Shown: piece by piece, positions 17,721 to 26,215 of the stretch
How positions within the stretch are numbered: position 1 is the first letter of the stretch
Layout: every line of letters starts with the position of its first letter
Origin: Candidatus Neomarinimicrobiota bacterium
Lineage (GTDB): Bacteria; Fidelibacterota; SORT01
Direction: 5' to 3'
Assembly (NCBI GenBank): GCA_022573815.1
Contig: JACZTG010000001.1
Span: forward strand, 128,882 to 169,940
DNA: 41,059 nt
The notes under the pieces: model-generated
Told to the model about the DNA's origin: nothing
Databases searched by the model: none
What the model saw: the letters and a program-made list of their open reading frames with translations, nothing else
Program-made: the position numbers and the translations under genes

Positions 17721-18740
17721 CTAATTTACGGGTGGAGATGGTTGTACATTAAACCAGCCCATCAAACCTTGTTCCATATGCTCCGAGAAATGGCATTGAA
17801 ACATATAAGTTCCCGGATATTTGTAAGTGAATTCAAATATTGCTCTTTCAGTTATTGCAAGGTCAGTAACATCGGTAAGTTCCTGAGGCTCAAGAGAAGT
17901 TCCGGAAGGAAATAGATCAAACATGTTTGCGTGGATGTGTGGAGCCATCATTTCTTCAAACATGTTCAGTACATACATTCTTACAGGTTTTCCTAAAGTA
18001 AGGGAAACGGGATTGTGAGCATATTGGAAAGCCTTGCCATTCCACGAGTAAAAATCTGCACTCCCATCTCTGTCGGTGTCAAACGCACTCATGACGAATG
18101 CCAGCTCCTGTGCCTCCGGACGGGGCGTACGTGGATCGATTATCATCATACCGTATAATCCATTTAGAAGGTGCTGTGATACCGGATTAGAATGGCAATG
18201 ATATGGGAATACACCATAGGGTTCCGCAATGAATTCATATATAAATTTCTCACCTCCGGGTACGAGTTCGAACACACCGTCCATATCTGCCGGATGTATT
18301 CCATGAAAATGAATTGTATGAGGAAACACTCCATTATTTATAAGGGTTACCCGTAGAGTATCTCCCTCTGTAGCCCGTAAGATCGGTCCAGGTACGGTGC
18401 CGTTAAAAGTCCATGCAGGTATTTTAACCCCGGGAGCCACCTCGTGGATTGAATCCTCAGCAATTACTAATGTATACTCAACAAGACGAGGTTTACCGGG
18501 CGGAATTCGCGCGGGAGGTGGGGTTGGATCATAAACCTCCTCAAGCGGTTTACGGGGCATAGAGGGTCTATTGAATTGAAATCTGGCGCTGCCTAATAAT
18601 GACGAATTGGATTCATTAGTTTGTGCCTTATTTTCATCTTCATACTGCCCTAATATGTAACCACCGCCAAATATTGTGAATATTATCAGTGTTGCTAATA
18701 ATAATTTGTTCGGCCCAATGTGAAGGAATGAATTGTACAA
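17721..18740 (-). CDS. Membrane-anchored multicopper oxidase (two cupredoxin domains)
   Basis: This 339-residue protein has an N-terminal membrane anchor (residues 12-30), a Pro-rich linker and two cupredoxin domains. Copper ligands visible in domain 1 are HFHG at 144-147 and YHCH at 180-183, with H190 and a downstream Met. In domain 2 they are PHIH at 267-270 and QCHFSEHMEQGLMG at 315-328. The arrangement resembles two-domain oxidases or NirK-like proteins that act on metals, phenols or nitrite. From memory it is close to the multicopper oxidases of ammonia-oxidising archaea. The TTG start is fixed by GGAGG just upstream. Co-location with ZIP and DtxR genes suggests metal oxidation coupled to uptake or detoxification (inference). 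Confidence 0.88.
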   Translation of the reverse strand: MYNSFLHIGPNKLLLATLIIFTIFGGGYILGQYEDENKAQTNESNSSLLGSARFQFNRPSMPRKPLEEVYDPTPPPARIPPGKPRLVEYTLVIAEDSIHEVAPGVKIPAWTFNGTVPGPILRATEGDTLRVTLINNGVFPHTIHFHGIHPADMDGVFELVPGGEKFIYEFIAEPYGVFPYHCHSNPVSQHLLNGLYGMMIIDPRTPRPEAQELAFVMSAFDTDRDGSADFYSWNGKAFQYAHNPVSLTLGKPVRMYVLNMFEEMMAPHIHANMFDLFPSGTSLEPQELTDVTDLAITERAIFEFTYKYPGTYMFQCHFSEHMEQGLMGWFNVQPSPPVN

Positions 18741-18757
18741 TTTTACCTCCGAATCCT

Positions 18758-18774
18758 TTTTGGTTATGCCTAAA
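18758..18774 (-). promoter_or_regulatory. Possible metal-regulator operator upstream of the multicopper oxidase
   Basis: On the plus strand TTTTGG-TTATG-CCTAAA is an imperfect inverted repeat with one mismatch per arm pair. It lies 18 nt upstream of the oxidase start, between it and the regulator gene. It loosely resembles DtxR/MntR boxes (TTTAGG ... CCTAAA). The evidence is weak. Confidence 0.25.
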
Positions 18775-18785
18775 TTTAATCATAA

Positions 18786-19448
18786 TTACTCAGTTAACAT
18801 CTCATCTACATAAACTGAATCTGCTATCTTATTTCCTACTATAATTTCAGTATTATCAATTTCAATCGTTATAGGTCCACTGAACGGCTCAACATTGGTG
18901 ACTTTAAGTACGGTATTAGGATAGAGTCCCTTATTTGCCAGATAGATAAGCTTTTTGGAGTCTTCTTCCTCGACCCTTTTAATTAGTAAATCTTCACCCT
19001 TTTTTGCTTGACTAAGCCGTCTAAAGCTATCATTAGATACATAGCCATCCTTCGTCGGAATAGGGGCGCCATGCGGGTCATTTGTCGGATTATTTAATAG
19101 TATATCTATTTTATCTTCAATTTCTTCAGAGAGAATATGTTCCATTTTATCAGCTTCTTCGTGTACTTTTTCCCAAGGAACACCCATAGTATTTTGAAGA
19201 TATAACTCTATTAATCTATGATGCCTGATAATCTCCAATGCGATTTTTTTTCCAGTCGCGGTCAGCGTCACCCCCTTATAAAGTACATGAGTAATTAATT
19301 CAGATTCAGCCAGTTTCTTGAACATACTTGTGACTGTGCCCCGCGTGACTCTCATTTTATCTGCTATAATTGTAGTAGTAGACTTCTGGTTCTCCGAGGT
19401 CACTCTGTAAATTGTGGCCAGATAATCTTCAACTTTGCTCGTTATCAT
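18786..19448 (-). CDS. DtxR/MntR-family metal-dependent transcriptional regulator
   Basis: This is a three-domain repressor of about 220 residues. A winged helix (ADKMRVTRGTVTSMFKKL) is followed by the metal-binding and dimerisation domain (HHRLIELYL, HEEADKMEHILSEEIEDKI, DPHGAPIP), and then a C-terminal FeoA/SH3-like domain (about 150-220). I placed the start at ATG 19448 (MITSKVEDYLATIYRV), where family similarity begins; the ATG 63 nt upstream adds an unrelated stretch. It is the first gene of the metal unit and probably represses it in response to Mn or Fe. A palindrome at 19481-19496 is a candidate autoregulatory site. Confidence 0.9.
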   Translation of the reverse strand: MITSKVEDYLATIYRVTSENQKSTTTIIADKMRVTRGTVTSMFKKLAESELITHVLYKGVTLTATGKKIALEIIRHHRLIELYLQNTMGVPWEKVHEEADKMEHILSEEIEDKIDILLNNPTNDPHGAPIPTKDGYVSNDSFRRLSQAKKGEDLLIKRVEEEDSKKLIYLANKGLYPNTVLKVTNVEPFSGPITIEIDNTEIIVGNKIADSVYVDEMLTE

Positions 19449-19480
19449 TTTGTATCTCTTAATTATATATTTTGAATAAC

Positions 19481-19496
19481 CTAACTTAATAGTTAG
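19481..19496 (-). promoter_or_regulatory. Candidate DtxR-type operator upstream of the regulator gene
   Basis: The inverted repeat CTAACT-TAAT-AGTTAG is preceded by TAAC, so one strand contains GTTAGGTTA, similar to half-sites of DtxR/IdeR boxes (TTAGGTTAG). It lies 33 nt upstream of the regulator ATG in an AT-rich promoter region. Confidence 0.45.
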
Positions 19497-19645
19497 AAAT
19501 ATAAATAACAAGACTTTTATATGACCAAATCTAATATATTAAAAAATGATGATTCAGAGGATAATTATTAGCTATCGAGACAAGGTGTGAAGTGTCTTAT
19601 AAATGTAGGTCATCTGGTCTCAATTGGTCTGGAGTGGTCTGGAGA

Positions 19646-19685
19646 ATGGCCTGCCAGACATATGTCAGGCGGGCAATCAGATGGC
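19646..19685. mobile_element. REP-like palindrome inserted with apparent 5-bp target duplication
   Basis: GCCTGCC (19649-19655) and GGCGGGC (19668-19674) pair around the inner palindrome GACATATGTC. ATGGC precedes (19646-19650) and follows (19681-19685). The homologous unit at 20012-20060 reads ATGGCAGC-TATATG without the extra 35 bp. The comparison is what suggests insertion. Confidence 0.45.
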
Positions 19686-19790
19686 AGCGATATATGTAAG
19701 TGGCTGAGTATCAATAGCAACGACGTTCTTGAAAACCTAAGGAATTACACACACTGCCTCTTCGAGGCACCCCTCTCAAGAGGGGAAAGT

Positions 19791-19895
19791 AAATCCCTCG
19801 CCTGTTAAGGATGTTGCCCCGCCGAAGGCGGGATTGAGTCCCGAAGTAAGCGGGAAATCCCTCGCCTGTTAAGGATGTTGCCCCGCCGAAGGCGG
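19791..19895. repeat. 41-bp direct repeat, two copies with 64-bp period
   Basis: Identical 41-nt units occupy 19791-19831 and 19855-19895. Each starts AAATCCCTCGCCTGTTAAGG and ends with the small hairpin CCCGCC-GAA-GGCGG. A 23-nt spacer with its own GTCCCG ... CGGGA arms separates them. Related ATCCCTCG fragments occur near 21260, 26141 and 26518. Confidence 0.85.
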
Positions 19896-19914
19896 TGGCC
19901 CTCCGCAAGATTAG

Positions 19915-19950
19915 AACCCACTGTAAGTGCTGATAACAGTGGGTTTTATT
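19915..19950 (+). terminator. Hairpin with T-rich tail, terminator-like
   Basis: The perfect 10-bp arms AACCCACTGT (19915-19924) and ACAGTGGGTT (19936-19945) are followed by TTATT. No plus-strand gene ends just before it, so it may belong to the repeat cluster or to a lost gene. Confidence 0.5.
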
Positions 19951-20171
19951 GATTTATGTAATGTGGGTTTTCACAAATTACTAGTACGCTAATTGTTTAC
20001 CATTAGTTCACCATTTGGTCTCCTTTAGTCTGGTTTGGTCTCCATTATGGCAGCTATATGCCAGCCTTTTTTATTCTCTATCCCAGTTGAAGTTTTATTG
20101 ATTCGGATACGTTTGTGTTTAAATTACGTACGATGTGAGATGAAACATAACAACAGAAGGGCGTCCTATTC

Positions 20172-21173
20172 GTGAAAAATATTAAACCGGTAAAATTGGG
20201 TATAATCGGTTGCGGGATAGCAGCCAAAGCGCTCCATTATCCAGCATTAAACACACTACAAGATAAATTCAAGATAACTACTGTCTGTAATCATACGGAA
20301 CAGAAAGCAAGGGAATTCTCGAAAATTGTCGGCGGTGTGCCTTACACCTTAGATTATAAGGAACTTCTTGCAATGGAAGATATAGAAGCCGTGGACATAG
20401 TTCTTCCTATACATCTGAATCGTTTAGTGGTTTCCGATGCTCTGAATGCGGGAAAACATGTAATAGCTGAAAAGCCCATCGCCGGAAATCTCTCTGACGC
20501 CCACGACCTTGTCAAACTCGCGGATAGTTCTAAACAGGTGTCTATGATTGCTGAAAATTACAGGTATAGGAAGGTGTTTCAAAGAACGAAAGAGCTTATA
20601 GAATCGGATGCTGTCGGTGACCTGAATTCCTTCTCTTGGAATATTTATTATAAACTGGATGAGAATAATGAATACGCTCGTACACAATGGAGGATCGATC
20701 ATAAATACGAAGGCGGAGTTATCACTGACGCAGGCGTGCACAACATTGCGGCATTAAGACTACTTTTCGGCGATATCGCTTCAGGTTCCGCTTTGGTTTG
20801 GAACGTAAATTCCGCTGTTGGACGCACAGATTCCATTAAATTAAATTTTAAAACAACCAACGGGATAAACGGGTCGTTTAACATGTCAGCAAGCGTTGAA
20901 GGTTATTCAGAAAACAGACTGCTCATTTTCGGAAACAGAGGAACCATTAGTATTAGGGATGATGACATTGAAGTCATGAATCCTGAAGGAGAATCTTTTA
21001 AAGAATCGATGAATGACGATGGAGGATTCAAAGCGCAATTCGAAAATTTTTATGACGCTGTGCGAAACGGCAGTGAGGTGGTCAGCACATTTAAAGAGGC
21101 TTATAAAGATATTGAAGTTCTTCTGAACGCTTATCTCTCCTCTGAAAGCGGTATTCCCTTCAAAATAGAATAA
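20172..21173 (+). CDS. Gfo/Idh/MocA-family NAD(P)-dependent oxidoreductase
   Basis: The N-terminal Rossmann fold has GIIGCGIAAKALHYPAL (residues 9-25), then the family's EKPIAGN with the catalytic Lys and, in the C-terminal domain, GGVITDAGVHNIAALR with the conserved Asp-x-x-x-His pair. The 333 residues are typical. Members oxidise or reduce sugars, inositol and related alcohols; the substrate cannot be assigned. The start is GTG; AGAAGG lies 14 nt upstream, a little far. The gene stands alone between repeat-bearing gaps. Confidence 0.87.
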   Translation: MKNIKPVKLGIIGCGIAAKALHYPALNTLQDKFKITTVCNHTEQKAREFSKIVGGVPYTLDYKELLAMEDIEAVDIVLPIHLNRLVVSDALNAGKHVIAEKPIAGNLSDAHDLVKLADSSKQVSMIAENYRYRKVFQRTKELIESDAVGDLNSFSWNIYYKLDENNEYARTQWRIDHKYEGGVITDAGVHNIAALRLLFGDIASGSALVWNVNSAVGRTDSIKLNFKTTNGINGSFNMSASVEGYSENRLLIFGNRGTISIRDDDIEVMNPEGESFKESMNDDGGFKAQFENFYDAVRNGSEVVSTFKEAYKDIEVLLNAYLSSESGIPFKIE

Positions 21174-21440
21174 ATTTCCGGAAAAAATTAACTAACAAAC
21201 TTTGACCATTCCATTGAATAACTTTACCAATAAAAAGTATTACTTTAGGTCAGGCAGGGAATCCCTCGCCCTCCGCAGGAGGAGTGCGGGTATGGGCTTG
21301 CCTGCAATCTTCGACACACTCATCTGAACTAGAGTGAGCTGCCACGTCTTAATGCTAATTACCTCAGAGAATTCCCCGGGAACCGCCGAGGATATTTAGT
21401 TTCATAAAGCTTAATCTTAAACGTATTATATGTTAGAGTT
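21174..21440. other. Intergenic region with dispersed repeat fragments
   Basis: No gene is seen. It carries GAATCCCTCGCCCTCCGC (around 21259-21276), CTCCGC-AGGA-GGAG and a reverse copy of the motif GAGTGCGGGTATGGGCTTG (21282-21300), shared with 15942, 26086 and 26542. Confidence 0.5.
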
Positions 21441-21521
21441 ATGGGGATGGTCAATTCTTGTTGCGCTTCCAATTGCAGCCACCGGAAACTATATTTCTAT
21501 GACAATGATAAAGTGAAATAT

Positions 21522-22163
21522 ATGGAAGCTATGATACAATACCCGACCGGAGAAGAGAAAATCAACATCATTTCTCATGCAATCGGATTCATATTAAGCG
21601 TTGTTGCTTCGGTTCTTTTAGTTATACACGCAGTTCTGGATGGTGATGTTTGGCATATAGTCAGTTTTAGCATCTTCGGAGCAAGTTTAATCATATTATA
21701 CGCTGCCTCAACAGTTTACCACAGCACTGAAAAGCCGGAGTTAAGAATAAGAATGAAAATCATTGACCACGCATCTATTTATGTTCTTATTGCAGGTACT
21801 TACACTCCTTTTACATTGGTTACTCTACATGGAACTTTAGGTTGGGTGATCTTCGGCGCTTCTTGGGGATTGGCATTTGCCGGAATAATATTGAAACTTT
21901 TCTTTACGGGGAAATACAATTTGATCTCAACTTTAATGTATCTGTTTATGGGTTGGGTCATTGTCTTCGCCATAAAACCATTAATAAATAATTTACCTTC
22001 AGATGGCTTCCTGTGGGTTCTTGCGGGAGGAATATCTTATACAATCGGCGCGGTTTCGTACAGCATAAAAAAATTAAAATTCAATCACGCCATCTTCCAT
22101 ATGTTTGTTTTAGCAGGTAGTTTTTGCCATTTTATAGCAGTGTACTTTTATGTGTTGCCCTGA
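21522..22163 (+). CDS. Hemolysin III / PAQR-family membrane protein
   Basis: This seven-helix integral membrane protein (TrhA/YqfA group) carries the family metal-site pattern: STVYHS at the end of helix 2, KIIDHASIYVLIAGTYTPF in the middle, and FNHAIFHMFVLAG near the C terminus, supplying the Ser, Asp and His residues of a PAQR zinc site. Members are linked to membrane-lipid homeostasis; cytolytic activity is doubtful for most. I prefer ATG 21522 (MEAMIQYPTGEEK), giving 213 residues, the usual size. The upstream in-frame ATG at 21441 adds 27 Cys-rich residues without family resemblance. Neither start has a strong ribosome site. Confidence 0.88.
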   Translation: MEAMIQYPTGEEKINIISHAIGFILSVVASVLLVIHAVLDGDVWHIVSFSIFGASLIILYAASTVYHSTEKPELRIRMKIIDHASIYVLIAGTYTPFTLVTLHGTLGWVIFGASWGLAFAGIILKLFFTGKYNLISTLMYLFMGWVIVFAIKPLINNLPSDGFLWVLAGGISYTIGAVSYSIKKLKFNHAIFHMFVLAGSFCHFIAVYFYVLP

Positions 22164-22300
22164 GGCTGTTACATTGCCCCCAATTAGCCCAATTGTAAAG
22201 TTCTATTGTTGGTCGACTTTAACAAGGAGGTTGACGTCTTCTTGAAACATAATACGTTTAAGCTGGTAAATTAGTGGTTTGTAAATTAAAATGAAGAATA

Positions 22301-23350
22301 ATGGATAATATAAAAATACTTCTTTCTAATCCCTATATGAAAGCGCTCACCATCGTAGTGGTATCAGTTCTTGCCGCCGCTGTCATTAAATGGATATTCG
22401 GCGGTATCTTACATAACGCCGTCAAACGAACTAAGACCACTTTTGACGATAAGTTGCTTGATTTGCTCAACAAGCCTGTCTTTTACACTGTTCTGTTGAT
22501 TGGTTTTAATATCGCTGTTCACACACTTGAGATTCCCGATAATCTTCGATATGTCCTCGTGGGTTTGATTAAAACCTCCGTGCTTCTGTTATGGACCGGG
22601 TCAGCATTGAAATTCACTACCCTTTTCTTGAAAGAACTCTCCGGAAATCCGGAAAGCTATAAATTCGTTCAGCCGCGTACATTGGTGTTGTTTGACAATC
22701 TCGGCAAGATAGGAATTCTTGCGGGAGCTCTCTACTTCTTCCTGCTCACCTGGGATATCAACATAACTGCCTGGTTAGCGTCAGCGGGCATAGTGGGCAT
22801 AGCGGTCGGTTTTGCAGCGAAGGATAGCCTGGCAAACCTATTCTCCGGAATCTTTATCATGGTGGACGCTCCTTACAAGGTGGGTGATTTCATAAATTTA
22901 GACGGAGGAGAAAGAGGAAGAGTAACCGATATCGGGCTCCGGAGCACTCGCATACTGACGAGAGACGATGTGGAGATCACTATACCCAATTCCGTAATAG
23001 CCGGCTCGAAGATAGTAAATGAAAGCGGAGGCCCGAACGAGAAAGAGCGCATACGAATATCCATAGGAATCGCCTACGGTTCCGACATAGATATTGTGAG
23101 AGAAACCCTTGTCGATATTGCCAAATCGAACGCCAATGTAGAGGATGAACCGGAACCGAGAGTTAGATTCCGGGAGTTCGGGGAATCAGAATTATCGTTC
23201 CAGCTGCTCTTCTGGATAGCGGAACCTGTCCTCCGCGGACGGGTAATTGATGAACTGAACTCAGAGATATACCGGATGTTCAAGAAAAGGGGGATCGAGA
23301 TCCCATTCCCTCAAAGAATCATCCATATGCGTCCGGCGAAGGAAGATTAG
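22301..23350 (+). CDS. MscS-family small-conductance mechanosensitive channel
   Basis: The 349-residue protein has four membrane helices (about residues 14-35, 58-78, 88-110 and 133-155), then the pore helix and MscS core: WLASAGIVGIAVGFAAKDSLANLFSGI ... VGDFINL ... GRVTDIGLRSTRI ... IPNSVI. The C-terminal alpha-beta vestibule ends near residue 345. It releases solutes on hypo-osmotic shock. It is longer than E. coli MscS (286) by extra N-terminal helices, as is common. No operon partner is evident. Confidence 0.92.
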   Translation: MDNIKILLSNPYMKALTIVVVSVLAAAVIKWIFGGILHNAVKRTKTTFDDKLLDLLNKPVFYTVLLIGFNIAVHTLEIPDNLRYVLVGLIKTSVLLLWTGSALKFTTLFLKELSGNPESYKFVQPRTLVLFDNLGKIGILAGALYFFLLTWDINITAWLASAGIVGIAVGFAAKDSLANLFSGIFIMVDAPYKVGDFINLDGGERGRVTDIGLRSTRILTRDDVEITIPNSVIAGSKIVNESGGPNEKERIRISIGIAYGSDIDIVRETLVDIAKSNANVEDEPEPRVRFREFGESELSFQLLFWIAEPVLRGRVIDELNSEIYRMFKKRGIEIPFPQRIIHMRPAKED

Positions 23351-23738
23351 GAAATATTTTTAAATAACAAAATATTCTTATGAACGATATTTCCGAAAAC
23401 CGTTGACCGCTATGGTTAACGGAACTCTTCGCTAATATTAAAATTCTCCTCAATAATGAGGGGTTGCTCAACCGAAATCTGAGATGTGGCGTGTCGGGAG
23501 TCTATTTATCATCTCGAATCCATATTTCATAAATTTTTCAGCCTATCTCTAAATTCTGACAGATACATGGCAATATACCGCCAATATAATTCTGAGAAGT
23601 AAGACGGTAAGATATGAAAAATTGTTGCTTTACCCCATAATAGCTATGAACACAAAGCTTTCCGGAATTAACCAACATATCTGGTACAATATGTGCAATT
23701 TATTAGTAGCGGAAAACTCTTAGTAAGAGGGAAAGGAG
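23351..23738. other. Intergenic region upstream of the first hybrid kinase
   Basis: No gene is seen in this 388-bp stretch. A hairpin CCGTTGACC-GCTAT-GGTTAACGG (23400-23422, one wobble) follows mscS without a T-tract. The kinase ATG is preceded by a purine run GAGGGAAAGGAG. Otherwise nothing is recognisable. Confidence 0.5.
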
Positions 23739-26051
23739 ATGGAAAAGATAAATCCGCAAAAGTTTCGTCTTAAAATTCGCTATATTATTGCTCTGAGTAC
23801 AATAGCAATTTTGATGACATCAGGCCAGATTCTTATCCATAATTCTCTTGTTAAATTATCCAGTGATTCCCGCATAGTTAATATTGCTGGGCGCCAGCGG
23901 ATGTTAAGCCAAAAATTGAGTAAAATTGCTTTGGGAATCGAATCAGCAATTCCCGGCTCTGAACGGGAAGAATTGTTAGGGGATTTGGAGCAATCGTTAT
24001 CTCTCTGGCAGGAATCACATTTCGGGTTGCAATACCAAGGTGGCAAATTAAAAATTCCGAGTGATAACAGTGAGAAAGTTAGGGTATTATTTTCTATAAT
24101 AGAGCCGAATTTCTTGGCTATTCAAGACGCTTCTAACAGTATATTGGAGTTGGGAAAGAGCCGGATTAAAAAACATACTTCTCCGGATTTTTCAGATTTT
24201 GTTGAGACAATAATGAGCAACGAAAAGCAATTTCTCACAGGAATGAACGACATAGTTATGCAGTATGACCTTGAAGCCAAGGCAAAAGTAAACAGATTAA
24301 TGTTGACCGAACATATATTGATGGCGCTAATCCTGAGTTTATTAATCTTTCAGGGATTGTTTGTTTTCAGACCTGCGCAAACAAGAATTAAAAAAACTTT
24401 TGATAAGTTATTCGAGGCTAAAACACTTCTCAAAAGGCACACAGAAGACTTAGAAAGGATAGTCGAGGAACGTACAAAAGAGATTCAGATGTCGGAAGAG
24501 AAATACCGGAATCTCGTAGAGAATTCGATAGACTCTATTTATATACTGCAGAAAGACAAGTACGTATTTGTGAACTCTGTTTGGGAGAAACTTTTCGGCT
24601 ATTCGAATGAGGAAGCTCTTTCTGACAAAATTAATTATATGGATATTGTGGCGCCGGAAAGTAAGGAATATGTTATTGAGCGTTGTAAAGTAAGAGAAGA
24701 AAATGAAATATTCGTAAGTAATTATGAATTCAAAGCGATAACGAAGTCAGGCGAATTATTGGATATCGAAATAAATACGACGCCTATCAAATATAACGGA
24801 AGACCGGCGATACATGGGATAATTAGAGATATAACAGCTGAAAAACGAGAGAAAGCTGAGAGATTGGAACTTCAAATTAAACTCCATCAAGCGCAAAAAA
24901 TGGAGTCGCTTGGAATGTTAGCAGGAGGGGTAGCCCATGACTTGAATAATATCATCGGTCCTATTATGGCATATCCCGACCTGATAAAGATGAATTTGTC
25001 TGACGGTAAACCTGTAGGCAAAGAATTGGACACCATAGCTTCTTCAGCCCAAAGAGCAGCTCACGTCATATCAGACCTGTTGGCTTTGACACGTCGCGGC
25101 AAGTATAAGATGGAACCGATAGACTTGAATGATCTTATCACCGAATATCAAGTATCAGCTGAATATAGTTCAATCGGCACACTATATGCCAAAGTAAAAC
25201 CTAACTTTCAACTTTCAGGAGACAGACTGCTCTTTAAGGGCTCCGAAGCCCATATTCCCAAAGTAATAATGAATCTTGTTAATAATGCTTTTGAGTCTAT
25301 GCCGGAAGGAGGGGTGCTCAGTGTCAAAACCTATCCAATCATTGTAGAAGATGGAGAATTAAGCGATAAGAATATTCCTCAAGGAAGATATAATCTGCTG
25401 ACAATAGAAGATCAAGGTGAGGGTATAGCTAAACAGAATTTATCTAAGATTTTCGATCCCTTTTTTACCACAAAGATGAAATCAGGAAATAACGGTACAG
25501 GATTGGGACTGTCGGTAGTTTACAATGTACTTAAAGATCATGGGGCACATATAGATGTGGAGAGTGAGGTTGGAATCGGAACAAAGTTCTCTATCTATTT
25601 TCCTCGAATCAATGAGACGAAACAAACTACATCAGAGCTAAGCTTAGACAGCAAAAGTAGCGGAAATATATTTGTAGTTGATGACAGGAAAGAACAAAGA
25701 GAGATAGCCTCATTACTGTTATCAAATTTGGGATATAAAGTAGAGAGCGCGGGAAGTGGCCAAGAGGCGATTAAATATCTTAACAATAATGATACAGATT
25801 TAGTGTGGCTTGATATGATACTTGAAGATGATATGGATGGACTTGATACATACAAAGAGATAATTAAAATAAAACCCGGGCAGAAAACCATTATAGTTAG
25901 CGGCTATAGTGAAACCGATAGGGTTAAAGAAGCAGAAAAGCTCGGCGTAAATGGATTTATGCAGAAACCGTATAAATTGGATGATATTAAAAAAATAATA
26001 CAAACGGTATTAAACGGTGATAAACTTGGTTCGGTAAAAAGCTTAGCTTAA
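23739..26051 (+). CDS. Hybrid sensor histidine kinase (PilJ-type sensor, PAS, HisKA, ATPase, receiver)
   Basis: This 770-residue membrane kinase has TM1 at about residues 13-32 and an extracytoplasmic PilJ/NarX-type four-helix sensor starting IVNIAGRQRMLSQKLSK. TM2 is at about 186-206, followed by a coiled coil (to 250), a PAS domain (about 253-370), a DHp H-box GGVAHDLNN with His400, HATPase_c (N box NLVNNAFE, G boxes GEGIAKQN and GTGLGLS), and a receiver (about 640-760) with acceptor Asp692 in WLDMILEDD and Lys in QKPY. The H-box type is that of GHKL kinases with a DLNN motif. The transmitter and receiver are nearly duplicated in the kinase at 33191. No dedicated output regulator is adjacent. 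Confidence 0.93.
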   Translation: MEKINPQKFRLKIRYIIALSTIAILMTSGQILIHNSLVKLSSDSRIVNIAGRQRMLSQKLSKIALGIESAIPGSEREELLGDLEQSLSLWQESHFGLQYQGGKLKIPSDNSEKVRVLFSIIEPNFLAIQDASNSILELGKSRIKKHTSPDFSDFVETIMSNEKQFLTGMNDIVMQYDLEAKAKVNRLMLTEHILMALILSLLIFQGLFVFRPAQTRIKKTFDKLFEAKTLLKRHTEDLERIVEERTKEIQMSEEKYRNLVENSIDSIYILQKDKYVFVNSVWEKLFGYSNEEALSDKINYMDIVAPESKEYVIERCKVREENEIFVSNYEFKAITKSGELLDIEINTTPIKYNGRPAIHGIIRDITAEKREKAERLELQIKLHQAQKMESLGMLAGGVAHDLNNIIGPIMAYPDLIKMNLSDGKPVGKELDTIASSAQRAAHVISDLLALTRRGKYKMEPIDLNDLITEYQVSAEYSSIGTLYAKVKPNFQLSGDRLLFKGSEAHIPKVIMNLVNNAFESMPEGGVLSVKTYPIIVEDGELSDKNIPQGRYNLLTIEDQGEGIAKQNLSKIFDPFFTTKMKSGNNGTGLGLSVVYNVLKDHGAHIDVESEVGIGTKFSIYFPRINETKQTTSELSLDSKSSGNIFVVDDRKEQREIASLLLSNLGYKVESAGSGQEAIKYLNNNDTDLVWLDMILEDDMDGLDTYKEIIKIKPGQKTIIVSGYSETDRVKEAEKLGVNGFMQKPYKLDDIKKIIQTVLNGDKLGSVKSLA

Positions 26052-26215
26052 TTATAGCGTTCCGCTACAACTGACGTCGGGCGAACAAGCCCTATCCCGC
26101 ATTCATAATTCAATCACCCCTTAAAAGGAAGGGGAGCGAAATCCCTCGACAGCTCTGTTAATCCTGCTTACGAGAGGTAGCCCGAGATGGAGATACCTCT
26201 TTATAGTAAATGGCT

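Larger units (their letters stand above)
19497..20171. repeat. Repeat-rich intergenic region behind the metal module
   Basis: No convincing gene is present; the short frames here are low-complexity translations of repeats. Contents in order: a 40-nt unit at 19611-19650 that recurs as 20012-20051 (30 of 40 identical by eye); an apparent 35-bp palindrome insertion at 19651-19685; a hairpin CCCCTCT-CA-AGAGGGG near 19770; an exact 41-nt direct repeat (19791-19831 and 19855-19895); and a terminator-like hairpin at 19915-19950. Confidence 0.7.

Noticed and set aside
16175-19906. tRNA-Ser 3' end (GCCCTCCGC, 16175-16183) and the same 9-mer at 19898-19906 as attachment sites of an integrated island
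   Set aside because: The match is only 9 bp, also occurs at 21268-21276 within the repeat family, and no integrase gene is present; a past island remains possible but unproven.
19587-19908. Short frames on both strands in the repeat cluster
   Set aside because: Their codons are translations of the palindromes and the 41-bp repeat; such Arg/Gly-rich frames are typical artefacts of intergenic repeats.
19560-20100. Repeats near 19600-20060 as a CRISPR array
   Set aside because: There are only two copies of each repeat, with unequal spacing and palindromic composition, and no cas genes.
23400-23422. Hairpin after mscS as a rho-independent terminator
   Set aside because: The stem is acceptable, but no T-run follows; listed only as part of the intergenic description.
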